Below, piece by piece: positions 15,830-26,285 of a stretch of DNA of 64,000 nucleotides (positions are counted from its first letter, which is position 1; every line of letters starts with the position of its first letter). This DNA is from Hoyosella rhizosphaerae. GTDB lineage: Bacteria > Actinomycetota > Actinomycetes > Mycobacteriales > Mycobacteriaceae. Under the pieces are notes generated by a model. It did no database searches. It was given only the letters and a program-made list of their open reading frames with translations, and was not told where the DNA came from. Location: positions 558,001-622,000 of the forward strand of contig NZ_BMJH01000002.1 of assembly GCF_014643175.1 (NCBI RefSeq). The letters are read 5' to 3'. The translations under genes and the position numbers were made by a program.

Positions 15830-17134
15830 GTGACTGTGAGCGAATTGGCGACATCAGCACGCACATATGTCCTGGACACTTCCGTGTTGCTGTCCGACCC
15901 GAGAGCCATTTTGCGCTTCGACGAGCACCACATCGTTTTGCCGCTCGTCGTCATTGGCGAACTTGAAGCCAAACGCCACCATCCCGAGCTTGGGTGGTTT
16001 GCGCGCGAGTCATTGCGAATGCTGGAGGACCTCCGCGCAGAGTTCGGACGACTGGACGAACCAATTCCGATTGGCGACCAAGGCGGCACCATCCGGGTGG
16101 AGCTCAACCACGTTGACCCAGCGGTACTGCCTAGTGGGTTCCGGACCGGCACCAATGATTCGCGCATTCTTGCTTGCGCCCTCAATCTCGCTGCCGATGG
16201 CGCCGACGTAGTGCTGGTGAGTAAGGACATCCCGCTGCGAGTCAAAGCGGGCGCAGTGGGACTTCAAGCGGAGGAGTACCAGGCCCACAACATCGTCATT
16301 TCAGGTTGGACTGGGATGACTGAGCTGGACGTGGACCGCGAAACGATCGACGCGCTGTTTACCCACGGAGAAGTCGAACACAGCGATATTGGGGACTTGC
16401 CCTGCCATACGGGGGTACGACTCCTATCGCCGCAGTCGAGTGCCCTCGGGCGCGTCACACCGGACAAAAAGCTGCAACTGGTTCGCGGCGATAGGGAAGC
16501 GTTCGGCTTGCGAGGCAGGTCCGCAGAACAAAGGATTGCTCTCGACATCTTGCTGGACGAGAGCGTCGGCATCGTGTCACTTGGCGGTCGTGCAGGCACG
16601 GGCAAATCTGCGTTGGCGCTGTGTGCGGGACTTGAGGCAGTTCTGGAACAGGGAAGTCACCGCAAGGTTGTGGTCTTCCGTCCGCTGTATGCGGTCGGCG
16701 GGCAAGAACTGGGCTACCTGCCTGGTTCGGAGAATGAAAAGATGGGGCCGTGGGCACAGGCGGTTTTCGACACGCTCGAAGGCCTCGCTAGCCCGAACGT
16801 AATTGAGGAAGTGTTGTCGAGGGGGATGCTGGAAGTCTTGCCGCTCACCCATATTCGGGGACGCAGCCTCCACGACTCGTTTGTGATCGTCGATGAGGCG
16901 CAGTCGCTCGAACGCAATGTTTTGCTGACAGTGCTGTCTCGTCTCGGAACAGGGTCTCGAGTGGTGCTTACACACGATGTGGCGCAGCGTGACAATTTGC
17001 GCGTGGGTCGATTCGACGGTGTGGCCGCGGTGATCGAGAAGCTCAAAGGGCACCCGTTATTCGCGCACGTGACACTCAGCCGAAGTGAGCGCTCCCCAAT
17101 TGCGGCGCTGGTGACGGAGATGCTCGAACACTAA
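15830..17134 (+). CDS. phoH2: PhoH2: PIN-domain ribonuclease fused to PhoH ATPase
   Basis: 434 residues. The N-terminal PIN domain starts [12 protein letters not shown] (first catalytic Asp) and includes [30 protein letters not shown] and [13 protein letters not shown]. The C-terminal PhoH domain has Walker [17 protein letters not shown] near residue 250, DEAQSLERN as Walker B and [17 protein letters not shown]. The mycobacterial enzyme is an ATP-dependent RNA helicase and RNase. GTG 15830 is chosen because GGAGGA lies at 15818-15823; a GTG at 15806 lacks this. It lies downstream of a short ORF with two hairpins. Confidence 0.96.
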   Translation: MTVSELATSARTYVLDTSVLLSDPRAILRFDEHHIVLPLVVIGELEAKRHHPELGWFARESLRMLEDLRAEFGRLDEPIPIGDQGGTIRVELNHVDPAVLPSGFRTGTNDSRILACALNLAADGADVVLVSKDIPLRVKAGAVGLQAEEYQAHNIVISGWTGMTELDVDRETIDALFTHGEVEHSDIGDLPCHTGVRLLSPQSSALGRVTPDKKLQLVRGDREAFGLRGRSAEQRIALDILLDESVGIVSLGGRAGTGKSALALCAGLEAVLEQGSHRKVVVFRPLYAVGGQELGYLPGSENEKMGPWAQAVFDTLEGLASPNVIEEVLSRGMLEVLPLTHIRGRSLHDSFVIVDEAQSLERNVLLTVLSRLGTGSRVVLTHDVAQRDNLRVGRFDGVAAVIEKLKGHPLFAHVTLSRSERSPIAALVTEMLEH

Positions 17135-17144
17135 TCAGACGCGA

Positions 17145-17178
17145 ACTGGGGGCACCCGCCCGTGCGGGTACCCCCAGT
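17145..17178. terminator. Strong hairpin between phoH2 and the acidic small protein gene
   Basis: 14-bp arms 17145-17158 and 17165-17178 (ACTGGGGGCACCCG against CGGGTACCCCCAGT, one mismatch that is G-U on one strand), 6-base loop. It sits 10 bp past the phoH2 stop and 12 bp past the convergent gene's stop, so it can end both transcripts. No long T run. Confidence 0.75.
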
Positions 17179-17190
17179 GTCAGCGCGTGA

Positions 17191-17451
17191 TTACTCGCCG
17201 TCTGTCACTTCTGGATCAGTGACCTCTGGAACCTCAGGCACCTCTGGCACCTCTGGGTCTAGATCTACAGGTGGCTCACCGAATGACATCGTGTCAAGCT
17301 GCTCAAGGCTGCCGGACTCACTGATCCCGCCCAGCAATGAATCGAGCAACCCTGTGGTGACGTCACCGAAGATGTCACCAAACATTTCGCCGATGAGTTC
17401 TCCACCAATGGCGTCGAATATTCCTAGGCCTGCAAATACATCGTCCAGCAT
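17191..17451 (-). CDS. 86-residue acidic amphipathic small protein without basic residues
   Basis: The ATG at 17451 has GAGCAGGGAA directly upstream; an in-frame GTG at 17481 would add ten residues. From 17451 the product has 22 Asp/Glu and no Lys, Arg or His. The first 45 residues are an amphipathic, Gly/Phe/Leu-rich stretch (FAGLGIFDAIGGELIGEMFG and similar), and the tail repeats VPE three times. There is no signal peptide. The character resembles acidic PorA/PorH-type outer-membrane channel peptides of Corynebacterium, but no direct match is claimed. A strong hairpin terminates it, which supports a real transcript. Confidence 0.65.
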   Translation of the reverse strand: MLDDVFAGLGIFDAIGGELIGEMFGDIFGDVTTGLLDSLLGGISESGSLEQLDTMSFGEPPVDLDPEVPEVPEVPEVTDPEVTDGE

Positions 17452-17618
17452 TTCCCTGCTCCATCCGTTGAACTTTGACACACCGATCCGCAGGACCGAT
17501 CAAGACATTCGTAACACGGACGGAGCGGAGATGTCAGCTTTCGAGGCTCGCTGCAACAGAAGTGAAACCCGTTGTTATGAAACGGTTCTCACCCTGTTGC
17601 AGCATTGTCGCCTGGAGA

Positions 17619-19010
17619 CTATTTGACCTTCGCCATCGCGAGGACGTCGAGTCGTTTATCGAGTTCTTCCTCAGACAGTTTCTCGGGCACGAGTCCGCGA
17701 TCAAGCACCGTCTGACGGATCGTCTTCTTTTCCTTCAGTGCTTCCTTCGCGACAGCCGCAGCTTCTTCGTACCCGATGGCGCTGTTCAGCGGTGTCACAA
17801 TTGACGGTGAGGACTCGGCGAGTTCCTTCAAACGGTCAGCGTTTGCGACGAGGCCGATGATGCACTTGTCGGCGAACAAGCGGGAAACATTGGCGAGCAG
17901 TGTGAATGACTCAAGAATGTTGCGCGCCATCATCGGGATGTACACATTCAACTCGAACGCGCCATTGCCGCCGCCCCACGTGATTGCGGCGTCATTGCCA
18001 ATGACCTGCGCCGCAACCTGGGTCACAGCTTCGGGAAGTACAGGGTTAACCTTGCCCGGCATAATCGACGAACCTGGCTGTAGGTCAGGCAACTGAATCT
18101 CACCCAAGCCAGTCAGTGGACCTGATCCCATCCAGCGCACGTCGTTGGCGATCTTTGTCAACGACACTGCGATGGTCTTCAGTGCCCCGGATGCCTCAAC
18201 CAGGCCGTCGCGGGCAGCTTGCGCCTCGAAGTGATCCAACGACTCACGAAGCTCCGACAGACCGGTTGACTTCTTGAGTTCTTCCACAACCTTTGTGCCG
18301 AAGCCGTCGGGAGCGTTTAGTCCACTGCCGACCGCCGTGCCGCCGATAGGCAATTCACCCAAACGAGGCAGTGTTGCCTGCACACGCTCAATGCCAGCTT
18401 CGATCTGACGGGCGTACCCGCCGAACTCCTGCCCCAATGTCACGGGGACAGCGTCCATGAGGTGTGTGCGACCAGACTTGACTACGTGCTTCCACTCTTC
18501 AGCCTTGTCAGCGAGAGCCTTGTGTAGGTATTCCAGCGCTGGGATTAGCGTTGCGACGGCAGACTCAGTTGCCGCAAGATGCGTGGCGGTGGGGAACGTG
18601 TCATTCGATGACTGCGACATGTTCACATGGTCGTTGGGGTGCACAGTGACGCCGTTGAGCGCAGCAATTGACGCAATAACCTCATTGCTGTTCATGTTCG
18701 AGCTAGTCCCTGAACCCGTCTGGAAGACGTCGATAGGGAACTGGTCGTCGTGCTTACCTTCGGCGATCTCGTTGGCTGCAGCCACAATGGCGTCCGCCTG
18801 CTCGGCGGGCAACAATCCCAGATCCTTATTCACCTGAGCGCAAGCAGCCTTCAAAAGGCCCATGGCACGCACTTGGGTGCGCTCAAGGCCTCGCCCGCTA
18901 ATGGGGAAGTTTTCAACCGCACGCTGCGTTTGCGCACGCCACAGTGCGTCTATGGGGACTCGTACTTCGCCCATTGTGTCGTGCTCGATGCGGTACTGCT
19001 GGTCAGCCAC
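17619..19010 (-). CDS. fumC: Fumarate hydratase, class II
   Basis: Interconverts fumarate and malate in the TCA cycle. 463 residues, usual length. Motifs: [13 protein letters not shown] near residue 100, [19 protein letters not shown] near 129, the TxxGxE-type block [11 protein letters not shown], and the signature [12 protein letters not shown] near 317 that contains the catalytic Ser loop. The ATG at 19010 is preceded by GGAGG. It is followed upstream by glpX on the same strand after 162 bp, the same order as Rv1098c-Rv1099c. Confidence 0.97.
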   Translation of the reverse strand: MADQQYRIEHDTMGEVRVPIDALWRAQTQRAVENFPISGRGLERTQVRAMGLLKAACAQVNKDLGLLPAEQADAIVAAANEIAEGKHDDQFPIDVFQTGSGTSSNMNSNEVIASIAALNGVTVHPNDHVNMSQSSNDTFPTATHLAATESAVATLIPALEYLHKALADKAEEWKHVVKSGRTHLMDAVPVTLGQEFGGYARQIEAGIERVQATLPRLGELPIGGTAVGSGLNAPDGFGTKVVEELKKSTGLSELRESLDHFEAQAARDGLVEASGALKTIAVSLTKIANDVRWMGSGPLTGLGEIQLPDLQPGSSIMPGKVNPVLPEAVTQVAAQVIGNDAAITWGGGNGAFELNVYIPMMARNILESFTLLANVSRLFADKCIIGLVANADRLKELAESSPSIVTPLNSAIGYEEAAAVAKEALKEKKTIRQTVLDRGLVPEKLSEEELDKRLDVLAMAKVK

Positions 19011-19172
19011 GGTGCCTCCGGGGGATGTTGTCGATTGACGCTGTTATCACAAATTATGGGTGCCACGATGCGCTTGACGTGGCTATATCGATTGAGTTGT
19101 GGTGGTACCGGTCACGAACAGTACCAACGCGGTACTCGAGCCACCGGCGCCACCCTTACTCACGGCTCAAAT

Positions 19173-20231
19173 TCACGGTAGGGGAGGAAACGCTGCCCCG
19201 TCACCCTCAAAATCGATGCTCGAATATTCCCGCAACTTGGTGAGGCGATGATATGCCTCAATCATGCGGACCGTCCCCGACTTTGAACGCATCACGATCG
19301 ACTGCGTTGTTGCCCCACCTGCCCGGTAACGAACGCCCCGCAGCAGATCACCATCGGTAATTCCCGTCGCGACGAAAAAGACATTGTCGCCAGAAACCAA
19401 ATCGTCAGTTGTGAGGATCTGGTCGAGGTCATAGCCGCGGTCAAGAGCACGTTGGCGTTCTTCGTCATCCTTGGGTGCCAAGCGTCCCTGCAAAGTACCG
19501 CCGAGACAGCGCATCGCTGCTGCGGCAATGATGCCCTCGGGCGTACCACCGATTCCCATGAGCAAGTCGGTGCCAGAATCGGGTCGCGCCGTCGCGATTG
19601 CACCAGCAACGTCACCATCGGAGATCAGTCGAATGCGCGCACCAGTGTCGCGGACCTCAGCAATAAGCTGGGCATGTCGAGGTCTATCAAGAATGCACAC
19701 CACAACATCGTTGACGCTTGACTTGTGAGCCTTCGCGACGCGCTGAATATTTGCCTTCACTGGGGCTGTGATGTCAATGACATCCGCCGCGTCTGGACCT
19801 GCAGCGATCTTGTCCATGTAGAACACCGCAGACGGGTCGAACATAGCGCCCCGCTCCGACACCGCGAGAACAGAAATGGCGTTCGGCATACCCTTCGCCA
19901 TCAAAGTCGTTCCATCGATCGGGTCAACCGCAACGTCTACCTCAGGGCCGTCACCATTGCCGACAACTTCTCCGTTGTACAGCATGGGGGCCTCATCTTT
20001 TTCGCCCTCACCGATCACAACCGTGCCTTGCATTGACACGGTGCTGACAAGTTGCCGCATCGCATCCACAGCGGCACCGTCGCCGCCTTCTTTTTCACCT
20101 TTGCCCACCCAACGGCCAGCAGCCATAGCCGCAGCTTCGGTGACACGCACGAGTTCCAATGCGAGGTTCCGGTCAGGTGTGATGGGCAGATTGCCCACGA
20201 TTCTTCCAGCGTTTCCGGACGTCGTCGTCAT
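19173..20231 (-). CDS. glpX: Fructose-1,6-bisphosphatase, class II (GlpX)
   Basis: Gluconeogenic dephosphorylation of fructose 1,6-bisphosphate; the only FBPase in mycobacteria. 352 residues from the ATG at 20231, which has AAGGGAGG ten bases upstream; the frame extends further to 20300 without a ribosome site. Motifs: [15 protein letters not shown] near 75, the metal-binding [13 protein letters not shown] near 102, ILDRPRH, and [20 protein letters not shown]. Members need divalent metal and are lithium sensitive. Confidence 0.96.
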   Translation of the reverse strand: MTTTSGNAGRIVGNLPITPDRNLALELVRVTEAAAMAAGRWVGKGEKEGGDGAAVDAMRQLVSTVSMQGTVVIGEGEKDEAPMLYNGEVVGNGDGPEVDVAVDPIDGTTLMAKGMPNAISVLAVSERGAMFDPSAVFYMDKIAAGPDAADVIDITAPVKANIQRVAKAHKSSVNDVVVCILDRPRHAQLIAEVRDTGARIRLISDGDVAGAIATARPDSGTDLLMGIGGTPEGIIAAAAMRCLGGTLQGRLAPKDDEERQRALDRGYDLDQILTTDDLVSGDNVFFVATGITDGDLLRGVRYRAGGATTQSIVMRSKSGTVRMIEAYHRLTKLREYSSIDFEGDGAAFPPLP

Positions 20232-20422
20232 GGACGAGTTGCCTCCCTTAAGGATTAAGCCGAGGCCCCGACAACTGTCGAAGCTGAGCCTCAGTGTCAC
20301 ATTGTGCTGCTAAAGCATTCTTCCAGAGAAACTGTCCGCCGTGGTGCGCCGGGCGCATGTTGTGCCTCGCCGAATTGCCGCCGATGTGAGAGTCGGACCA
20401 ACTTTTTGGAATACTGGGCATC

Positions 20423-20980
20423 GTGGCGTCAGACAAACCGAGAATTTTGCAGAACAGTCGAGACATGCTCTTGACGATGGTCCCGCTTGTCATCATCATC
20501 CTCATTTTTGCTGGAATGACGGGCCTATGGAGCAGAGACGCCCCGCAAGGACCCGTCGTGACCATCAACGCTGACCTAGCGCTTGAATACGACGCCAGTA
20601 TTCTCGACTTTCCCATTCGGATCCCCGATGTTCGAGATGAATGGCAACCCAATTCGGGCAACCGGACAAGTCTTGAAAACGAAGGTGGCGGCACCGTCAC
20701 CTGGATCGGATACGTCACCGACGGCAGCCTCTACCTGCGGTTCAGCCAATCCGACATCAGTGAGCAACGGCTCGTTGGCTACCACCTTGGGGAATTCCAA
20801 AACCAAGTGGGTTCGTCCAATGCCGGAGGAACAGAGTGGGGCATCTACGAAGCTGTAAATGGTGAACCGATCTGGGTGACAGACCTCGGCGACGTACGCA
20901 TCGGTATGACAGGCAGCGCTACTGCAGCCCAGTTTGAAGAAATGGCCGAACTTGTCACTGAAGCTGAACCGGTGAGCTAA
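20423..20980 (+). CDS. DUF4245 family membrane-anchored protein
   Basis: 185 residues from GTG 20423. Residues ~16-35 form one membrane segment (LTMVPLVIIILIFAGMTGLW), leaving an extracytoplasmic domain that ends in the family block WGIYEAVNGEPIWVTDLGDV. Conserved in actinobacteria with no known function; Rv1100c-region equivalents exist. It is divergent from glpX and convergent with xseB, with a 6-bp gap. Confidence 0.85.
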   Translation: MASDKPRILQNSRDMLLTMVPLVIIILIFAGMTGLWSRDAPQGPVVTINADLALEYDASILDFPIRIPDVRDEWQPNSGNRTSLENEGGGTVTWIGYVTDGSLYLRFSQSDISEQRLVGYHLGEFQNQVGSSNAGGTEWGIYEAVNGEPIWVTDLGDVRIGMTGSATAAQFEEMAELVTEAEPVS

Positions 20981-20986
20981 GCCGAG

Positions 20987-21256
20987 TTACTCGGAGCTGG
21001 TTGTTTCTTCCGTCCCGGATTCTTCGCGTTGAGCAATCGCGGACTCGATTCGTTGGCGCGCCCCGGTGAGATGCTCCTCACATCGGTCGGCTAGCAATTC
21101 GCCGCGTTCCCAAAGACTTATGGACGTGTCGAGATCAAGTCCACCCATTTCGAGCGTGCGCACTACATCAGCAAGTTCATCCCTGGCCTGCTCGTAGCCC
21201 AAGGTGGACACCGATGGTCGTGCCTGTATCGACGCTGCATCCGCGGGTGAGTTCAT
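20987..21256 (-). CDS. xseB: Exodeoxyribonuclease VII small subunit
   Basis: 89 residues from the ATG at 21256, preceded by GAAGGAGCGAAA. The core [20 protein letters not shown] then [20 protein letters not shown] is diagnostic. Several copies of this helical subunit bind one XseA to give the nuclease that cuts single-stranded DNA into oligonucleotides. It lies 83 bp downstream of xseA on the same strand, the usual pair. Confidence 0.95.
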   Translation of the reverse strand: MNSPADAASIQARPSVSTLGYEQARDELADVVRTLEMGGLDLDTSISLWERGELLADRCEEHLTGARQRIESAIAQREESGTEETTSSE

Positions 21257-21339
21257 TTTCGCTCCTTCGTTGAACTGTCTGTCACAAGAACGTGCCGCAG
21301 TTGTGGGCACGTGAGTTTCTCTACGCCTTGTTCGAGGCT

Positions 21340-22599
21340 TTATTCGGGTCCAGCCGAGGTTGCGCGCAGAACACCATCCGACACACGTACCCGCAATTTA
21401 GCCCCAGCAGGAGCGGCATCAACCGCCGTGACGACGTGAGATGCGCCGTCATCATCGACGGCCTGGACAACCGCATACCCACGGGCGAGGGTGGCCGCCG
21501 GGCCAAGCGCTGACAGTCGAGAGCGCAAACTTTGGATGTCCGAGACGGCGCGATCAATGCTGCGAACAACATCGCGACGCGCAGAATCACGCAACCGTGC
21601 AACATCCTCTGCGCGCTGCGTGATCGCAGCATGCGGATCAGCAAGAACAGGACGGGTCCGCAACTGAATCAGAAGGCGTTGCTCACGGGTCACCCACGTT
21701 CTCAGAGCCGCCGCGCTCCGGTCCCGAAGTTCGCGAACAAGTGCCCGTTCAGCAACTACATCGGGGACAACCCGCTTCGCCGCGTCAGTTGGCGTTGCAG
21801 CACGCAAATCCGCAACATAGTCACACACAGGGTTATCCGGTTCGTGACCAATCGCCGACACCACTGGGGTAGTTGCCGACACGATCGCGCGGCACAAAGT
21901 CTCGTCCGAAAACGGCAACAAATCTTCGACGCTGCCGCCGCCACGAGCGATGATGATGACATCGATAGTTGGATCAGCATCAAGCTCAATCAATGCTTCG
22001 ACAATCTGCGCGACAGCACCCGCGCCTTGCACAGCCGTATTGCGCACCTCAAATTGCACTTCGGGCCACCGTCTCCGAGAAACGGATAAAACATCCCGTT
22101 CCGCAGCGCTAGCCCTACCCGTGATAAGGCCGATGCGTCCAGGAAGGAACGGCAGCGGCCTCTTCAGTCGGGGATCAAACAGTCCCTCCGCTTTGAGAAG
22201 GGCTTTCAAACGCTCGATTCGTGCGAGCAATTCGCCAATACCCACGGCACGAATCTCAGTCACGTGCAGCGAAAACGTGCCCCTGCCGGTATAGAAACTC
22301 GGCTTTCCCCACACCACAACCCGGCTGCCTTCGGTTAGTTCAACCGGAGCTTCCGAAAACAGGCGAGGAGAACACGTGACATTCAACGACACGTCAGCCG
22401 ACGGGTCACGCAATGTCAAAAAAGCCGTACGTGTGCCGGGGCGGCGACTCAACTGCGTGATCTGCCCTTCGACCCACACACCACCTAGGCGCTCGATCCA
22501 CTGCTTAATCTTCGTGGAGACCACACGAACAGGCCATGGGTCATCTGCGGTGCTCGCGCCCCCCGCGGTCACGTCACCAGATGTTTGTGGTGTGCTCAT
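21340..22599 (-). CDS. xseA: Exodeoxyribonuclease VII large subunit
   Basis: 419 residues from the ATG at 22599. N-terminal OB-fold domain with [20 protein letters not shown] near residue 33, central catalytic blocks [37 protein letters not shown] and [20 protein letters not shown] with the D/G/R residues of the family, then a coiled C-terminal region. No ribosome site is seen; a palindrome GTACAA-GG-TTGTAC at 22610-22623 lies directly upstream and may be a regulator site. Confidence 0.95.
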   Translation of the reverse strand: MSTPQTSGDVTAGGASTADDPWPVRVVSTKIKQWIERLGGVWVEGQITQLSRRPGTRTAFLTLRDPSADVSLNVTCSPRLFSEAPVELTEGSRVVVWGKPSFYTGRGTFSLHVTEIRAVGIGELLARIERLKALLKAEGLFDPRLKRPLPFLPGRIGLITGRASAAERDVLSVSRRRWPEVQFEVRNTAVQGAGAVAQIVEALIELDADPTIDVIIIARGGGSVEDLLPFSDETLCRAIVSATTPVVSAIGHEPDNPVCDYVADLRAATPTDAAKRVVPDVVAERALVRELRDRSAAALRTWVTREQRLLIQLRTRPVLADPHAAITQRAEDVARLRDSARRDVVRSIDRAVSDIQSLRSRLSALGPAATLARGYAVVQAVDDDGASHVVTAVDAAPAGAKLRVRVSDGVLRATSAGPE

Positions 22600-22648
22600 C
22601 GTTTGCACAGTACAAGGTTGTACCGACAGATATGGCGTGCCAATCAGA

Positions 22649-23269
22649 TCACTTCATCACCGTGGTGATCCTGTTAGCCAACATCGTTTGGAATGGCGCA
22701 CGGCGGAACTTCTGCTCCTCGTACTGCAACAAGTCCGCTAGATCTTCGACCGAGAACTGGCGTAGGCGGGCGCGCAGTTGAGCCAAAGTCAAGGTGTCGT
22801 AGTTGACGCGCTCGGCAACCTTCGGTGTAGCAACGTCTGCCGGGTCAACCGATGCAGCTTGCGATTCTGCTGCCTCTTGCGGTGCCGAGACCGGTGAATT
22901 CGCAGGATTAACAACTGGTGCGGAATACAAAGCAAAACGGCCGTTAGGCGACGACGACGAAGCGCCAGCGGCAACAGCCTTGGGTGCCGACTGAGAACCT
23001 GAACGCTCAAGAGTCTGAACAGGCTCACGATCCTCGTCGAAGGTCACCCACGTAGGTTCATCCTGAGGGGGATAGAGCCACTCGAAAGCTTGGTCGCCTT
23101 TAATTGCGAGTTCAGTCACCTTCTGCTGAAGACGCATCGACGTTTGCAGAACTTGACTAATCGCGGTCATAGGGAAAGTTGCGGCGGTTGTAGGCAGGCG
23201 GCGTGTCTCTTCAACGACGGTTAGCGCAAGTCCAGCCGCAACACGGGCAGCAAATGGGGGACGTCTCAT
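22649..23269 (-). CDS. Conserved actinobacterial protein annotated lipid droplet-associated
   Basis: 206 residues, the Rv1109c position. The N-terminal 60 residues are mildly hydrophobic and helical ([20 protein letters not shown]); the middle is low complexity rich in Ala/Ser/Pro; the last 45 residues ([20 protein letters not shown] and onward to a final NRITTVMK) resemble a short Rho-N/SAP-like helical motif. Orthologs carry the database name lipid droplet-associated protein. Function in this organism is unknown. It is divergent from ispH. Confidence 0.8.
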   Translation of the reverse strand: MRRPPFAARVAAGLALTVVEETRRLPTTAATFPMTAISQVLQTSMRLQQKVTELAIKGDQAFEWLYPPQDEPTWVTFDEDREPVQTLERSGSQSAPKAVAAGASSSSPNGRFALYSAPVVNPANSPVSAPQEAAESQAASVDPADVATPKVAERVNYDTLTLAQLRARLRQFSVEDLADLLQYEEQKFRRAPFQTMLANRITTVMK

Positions 23270-23347
23270 GTTTCAAGCGTGCCCTATGTTTGGCGTTATC
23301 TCTAGCAGATACTCACCGACGTGTCGCACTAACATGGTGCCGCCACG

Positions 23348-23353
23348 TACCCT
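23348..23353 (+). promoter_or_regulatory. -10 element of a probable leaderless ispH promoter
   Basis: TACCCT (TANNNT class) ends 6 bases before the ispH ATG. In this order such spacing usually means transcription starts at the start codon. No ribosome site is visible, in agreement. Confidence 0.45.
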
Positions 23354-23359
23354 GTAGGC

Positions 23360-24373
23360 ATGTCGTCGGCAGTAAATATGGGAATTCCAGGGTCCGTCAG
23401 CAGAACAACGTCATCCGCTGAGGGCAAACGCGTGCTGCTCGCGGAACCTCGGGGGTACTGCGCCGGTGTTGATCGTGCGGTCGAAACCGTGGAACAAGCG
23501 CTCGATAAATTCGGCGCCCCTGTATATGTGCGCAAACAAATCGTGCACAACAAACACGTGGTCGAGACGCTGTCCGACCGCGGAGCCATCTTCGTTGAAG
23601 AAGTAGACGAAGTTCCAGAAGGCGCCATCGTTGTCTTTTCTGCACACGGCGTGGCACCCGTCGTGCACGAAGAGTCCGCGAAACGGAATCTGCACGCCAT
23701 TGACGCAACATGTCCGCTTGTGACCAAGGTTCACCAAGAGGCGAAGCGATTCGCTCGCGACGACTACGACATCCTCCTCATCGGCCACGAAGGGCACGAA
23801 GAAGTTGAGGGCACCGCCGGGGAAGCACCGGAGCACGTGCAGCTCGTGGACGGACCGAATTCCGTCGACAAGGTCGTCGTCAGGGACGAGAGCCGCGTGG
23901 TGTGGTTGTCGCAAACCACTTTGAGCGTCGATGAAACGATGGAAACTGTGCGACGCCTTCGCGAGAAGTTCCCAAGTCTGCAGGATCCTCCAAGTGATGA
24001 CATCTGTTACGCCACCCAAAATCGGCAAGTTGCGGTCAAAGCCATGGCCCCCGAATGCGACCTCGTCATCGTTGTGGGCTCGCGCAATTCATCGAACTCG
24101 GTGCGGCTTGTCGAGGTGGCACTAGACGCAGGTGCCAAGTCGGCATACCTGGTGGACTATGCAAAAGAAATCGACAGCGCATGGCTCGATGGTGTTAACA
24201 CGGTAGGTATTACGTCTGGAGCTTCGGTACCGGAGATCCTCGTTGACGGTGTTATCGAGTTTCTCGCCTCACACGGGTTCGGCTCTTTGCAGTCAGTCAC
24301 CACCGCTAACGAAACCTTGGTGTTTGCGTTGCCTCGTGAGCTTCGGGCTCCGCGTAAGGCGAACAACACATAG
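23360..24373 (+). CDS. ispH: 4-hydroxy-3-methylbut-2-enyl diphosphate reductase
   Basis: Last enzyme of the MEP isoprenoid pathway; a 4Fe-4S protein that makes IPP and DMAPP. 337 residues. The three cluster cysteines lie in [11 protein letters not shown] (near residue 37), [11 protein letters not shown] (near 116) and CYATQNRQ (near 218). Substrate-binding [18 protein letters not shown] and RNSSNSVRL follow. Order matches lytB2 (Rv1110). It probably starts from a leaderless transcript and ends at a strong hairpin. Confidence 0.97.
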   Translation: MSSAVNMGIPGSVSRTTSSAEGKRVLLAEPRGYCAGVDRAVETVEQALDKFGAPVYVRKQIVHNKHVVETLSDRGAIFVEEVDEVPEGAIVVFSAHGVAPVVHEESAKRNLHAIDATCPLVTKVHQEAKRFARDDYDILLIGHEGHEEVEGTAGEAPEHVQLVDGPNSVDKVVVRDESRVVWLSQTTLSVDETMETVRRLREKFPSLQDPPSDDICYATQNRQVAVKAMAPECDLVIVVGSRNSSNSVRLVEVALDAGAKSAYLVDYAKEIDSAWLDGVNTVGITSGASVPEILVDGVIEFLASHGFGSLQSVTTANETLVFALPRELRAPRKANNT

Positions 24374-24381
24374 CGAAAATC

Positions 24382-24427
24382 AAGAAAGCCCCCGGGACGC
24401 CGATTTGGCGTGGTCGGGGGCTTTCTT
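24382..24427. terminator. Bidirectional terminator after ispH
   Basis: Perfect 13-bp arms AAGAAAGCCCCCG (24382-24394) and CGGGGGCTTTCTT (24415-24427), with a smaller inner stem ACGCC/GGCGT. The arms end in A/T-rich runs on both sides, so it can act for ispH and for the convergent DUF6542 gene. Confidence 0.88.
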
Positions 24428-24450
24428 AATTAACCTCGGCGTGTTGAGCT

Positions 24451-24494
24451 GGCTTTGCGCCTGGGGTGGGCTGGCTTTACGCCTGGGGTGGGCG
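24451..24494. repeat. 22-bp tandem duplication at the end of the DUF6542 gene
   Basis: Two copies in tandem, 24451-24472 and 24473-24494, differing at two bases (GGCTTTG/ACGCCTGGGG...). The G-to-A difference creates the stop codon at 24477-24479; in the outer copy the same place is not a stop. Confidence 0.85.
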
Positions 24495-25037
24495 AGGGCG
24501 CTGCTCCGCTGGAGGCGTACCCATGGTGCGCTGCTGCGATGTAGGTCGGTTGACTCGTCGTGGTGTTGAGTTGTCGTCCTTGCTTGCAGTGAAGAGTCTG
24601 ACCCCACCAATCACGACAACTACGGCTGCAGTGAACAGCATGAGTGGAAAACTTGTGACAAGTGGCAGCACTAGGTCAATGATCCGAGTTCGAAGCCCGC
24701 CCGGGCTTTCCGGCACGATCAGTTGATATCCCAGAGGTATCGCCGCGAACAGCAGCAACGGCGGCTGTGCCATGGCGGTAAATAGGGCTCGCTGCTGGAC
24801 GGCGAGCACGGCAGCCACACATCCGAGGAAGTAGAACGCACTAAACACCATCGTAAGTTCGTCGCCACGCATGGCGTCGAACAAGAATCCGATGACACTG
24901 ACGCCTACTGCGATCAGGATCGCACCCCACCAGGGGGCTCCGACGCGGCGTGGCGACACGGAACGCAGTTCTGGCGGTACTGACACGGGGGCGGGTCGAG
25001 ATTCTGGCACCCTCGCACCATACCGCCCCACCGTCAA
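24477..25037 (-). CDS. DUF6542 family membrane protein
   Basis: 186 residues. The start is a TTG at 25037 or GTG at 25031; GAGAGG lies just upstream. A proline-rich N-terminus leads into four membrane segments between residues ~35 and 155 (IGFLFDAMRGDELTMVF lies between the first two), then a basic, polar tail. Found next to ispH in mycobacteria (Rv1111c) and of unknown function. It overlaps the end of rmuC, so the two are co-transcribed. Confidence 0.8.
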   Translation of the reverse strand: MTVGRYGARVPESRPAPVSVPPELRSVSPRRVGAPWWGAILIAVGVSVIGFLFDAMRGDELTMVFSAFYFLGCVAAVLAVQQRALFTAMAQPPLLLFAAIPLGYQLIVPESPGGLRTRIIDLVLPLVTSFPLMLFTAAVVVVIGGVRLFTASKDDNSTPRRVNRPTSQQRTMGTPPAEQRPRPPQA

Positions 25038-26233
25038 TTGACCTCTCTTGAACCGGCCTGCGTTAGGTAAATCTCAGGATCTGATACTCCGCGGGGCAAG
25101 GTGTCGACCGTATTCACGGACGGCGGCTCTGAATCGAATGCCGGTAGTTCATGAAGTTTGCGGGCCGTGACGAGCACACGCGATTCCATCGAAGACACCG
25201 TCGAGTTGAATGCATCGACCGATTTTCCGAGTTGGCCGCCCAACCTATCCATGTGCGTGGCCAGCACTCCAAGTCGACTGTAGAGATCGCGGCCGAGTTG
25301 GTGAATCTTAGCCGCATCACGCGAGAGAGCTTCCTGCTTCCACGTGTGAGCGATTGTCCGCAGCAGCGCAACAAGCGTCGTAGGCGTAGCAAGAATGACG
25401 TTCTTCGAAAATGCCAGCTCCAGCAGATCCGGGTCGGCTGACATTGCCCCATCAAGGAACGGGTCACCAGGAATGAACAGCACCACAAACTCTGGCGTCG
25501 TAGCAAAAGCATTCCAATACGACTTTGAGGACAACTGCAAGATATGAGTTTTCAACTGCGAAGCGTGTTTGCGCAGGAGCGCGGTCTGGTCTGCGTCGTT
25601 GTCCGCTTCAAGCGCCTCAAGATAAGCACTCAATGGTGCTTTAGCGTCCACCACAATGTTTTTTCCACCCGCGAGCCGCACGACAAGGTCCGGACGCACG
25701 GACCGCGGCTCATTTTCGCCATCGTGACTGGCATGTGCCTGCGTGGAGAAGTCGCAATGCTCTCGCATGCCTGCGATCTCAACTACACGCTGAAGTTGGA
25801 TTTCACCCCATCGCCCTCGTACTTGCGGCGCCCGAAGTGCTTGGACAAGCTGACCGGTGTGGGTATTGAGCGTGTGTGAAATCTGCTGCATCCCTGATAC
25901 CTGTTCGATCAGACCTGCATACGCGGAGATGCGGCTCTTTTCGACTTGGTGCACATGCTCAGCGAGAGTCCCCACAGCGTCGCGCAATGGGGCGACTACG
26001 TGAGAGACCTGCTCAGTAAGCAAACCAGACTGGCGTTTCGCGGAGTCTTCATTGGCGGCGTTGAGAGAGTCGCGAAGCAACCTCTCTGAGTCCTTAATTG
26101 CCTGCAGTTTCGCCTCTGCATACGCAACTCGGGTGCCATTGCGACTAGTGCTGAGTAGCCAACCAATCAGCCCACCAAGAAACAGTGCGATAAGGACCAT
26201 AACGAAGGTCAAAGCGTTCATGGGGGCCATCAT
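25034..26233 (-). CDS. rmuC: RmuC-family DNA recombination protein
   Basis: 399 residues. One N-terminal membrane segment (LTFVMVLIALFLGGLIGWLL), a coiled-coil region to about residue 110, then the nuclease-like RmuC domain: LRAPQVRGRWGEIQLQRVVE, RPDLVVRLAGGKNIVVDAKA, and FVVLFIPGDPFL. RmuC limits inversions at short inverted repeats in E. coli and has a restriction-nuclease fold. It is divergent from sbcD, another gene acting on palindromic DNA, with 52 bp between them. Confidence 0.93.
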   Translation of the reverse strand: MMAPMNALTFVMVLIALFLGGLIGWLLSTSRNGTRVAYAEAKLQAIKDSERLLRDSLNAANEDSAKRQSGLLTEQVSHVVAPLRDAVGTLAEHVHQVEKSRISAYAGLIEQVSGMQQISHTLNTHTGQLVQALRAPQVRGRWGEIQLQRVVEIAGMREHCDFSTQAHASHDGENEPRSVRPDLVVRLAGGKNIVVDAKAPLSAYLEALEADNDADQTALLRKHASQLKTHILQLSSKSYWNAFATTPEFVVLFIPGDPFLDGAMSADPDLLELAFSKNVILATPTTLVALLRTIAHTWKQEALSRDAAKIHQLGRDLYSRLGVLATHMDRLGGQLGKSVDAFNSTVSSMESRVLVTARKLHELPAFDSEPPSVNTVDTLPRGVSDPEIYLTQAGSREVN

Positions 26234-26285
26234 GTCTTACGCCTCTGACAAGAACTGTCAGGTACGTGGTCTAGTCTCGTGCACC

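Noticed and set aside
26052-26285. N-terminal extension of sbcD
   Set aside because: It overlaps rmuC antisense; SbcD proteins begin with MRILHTSDWH as at 26286.
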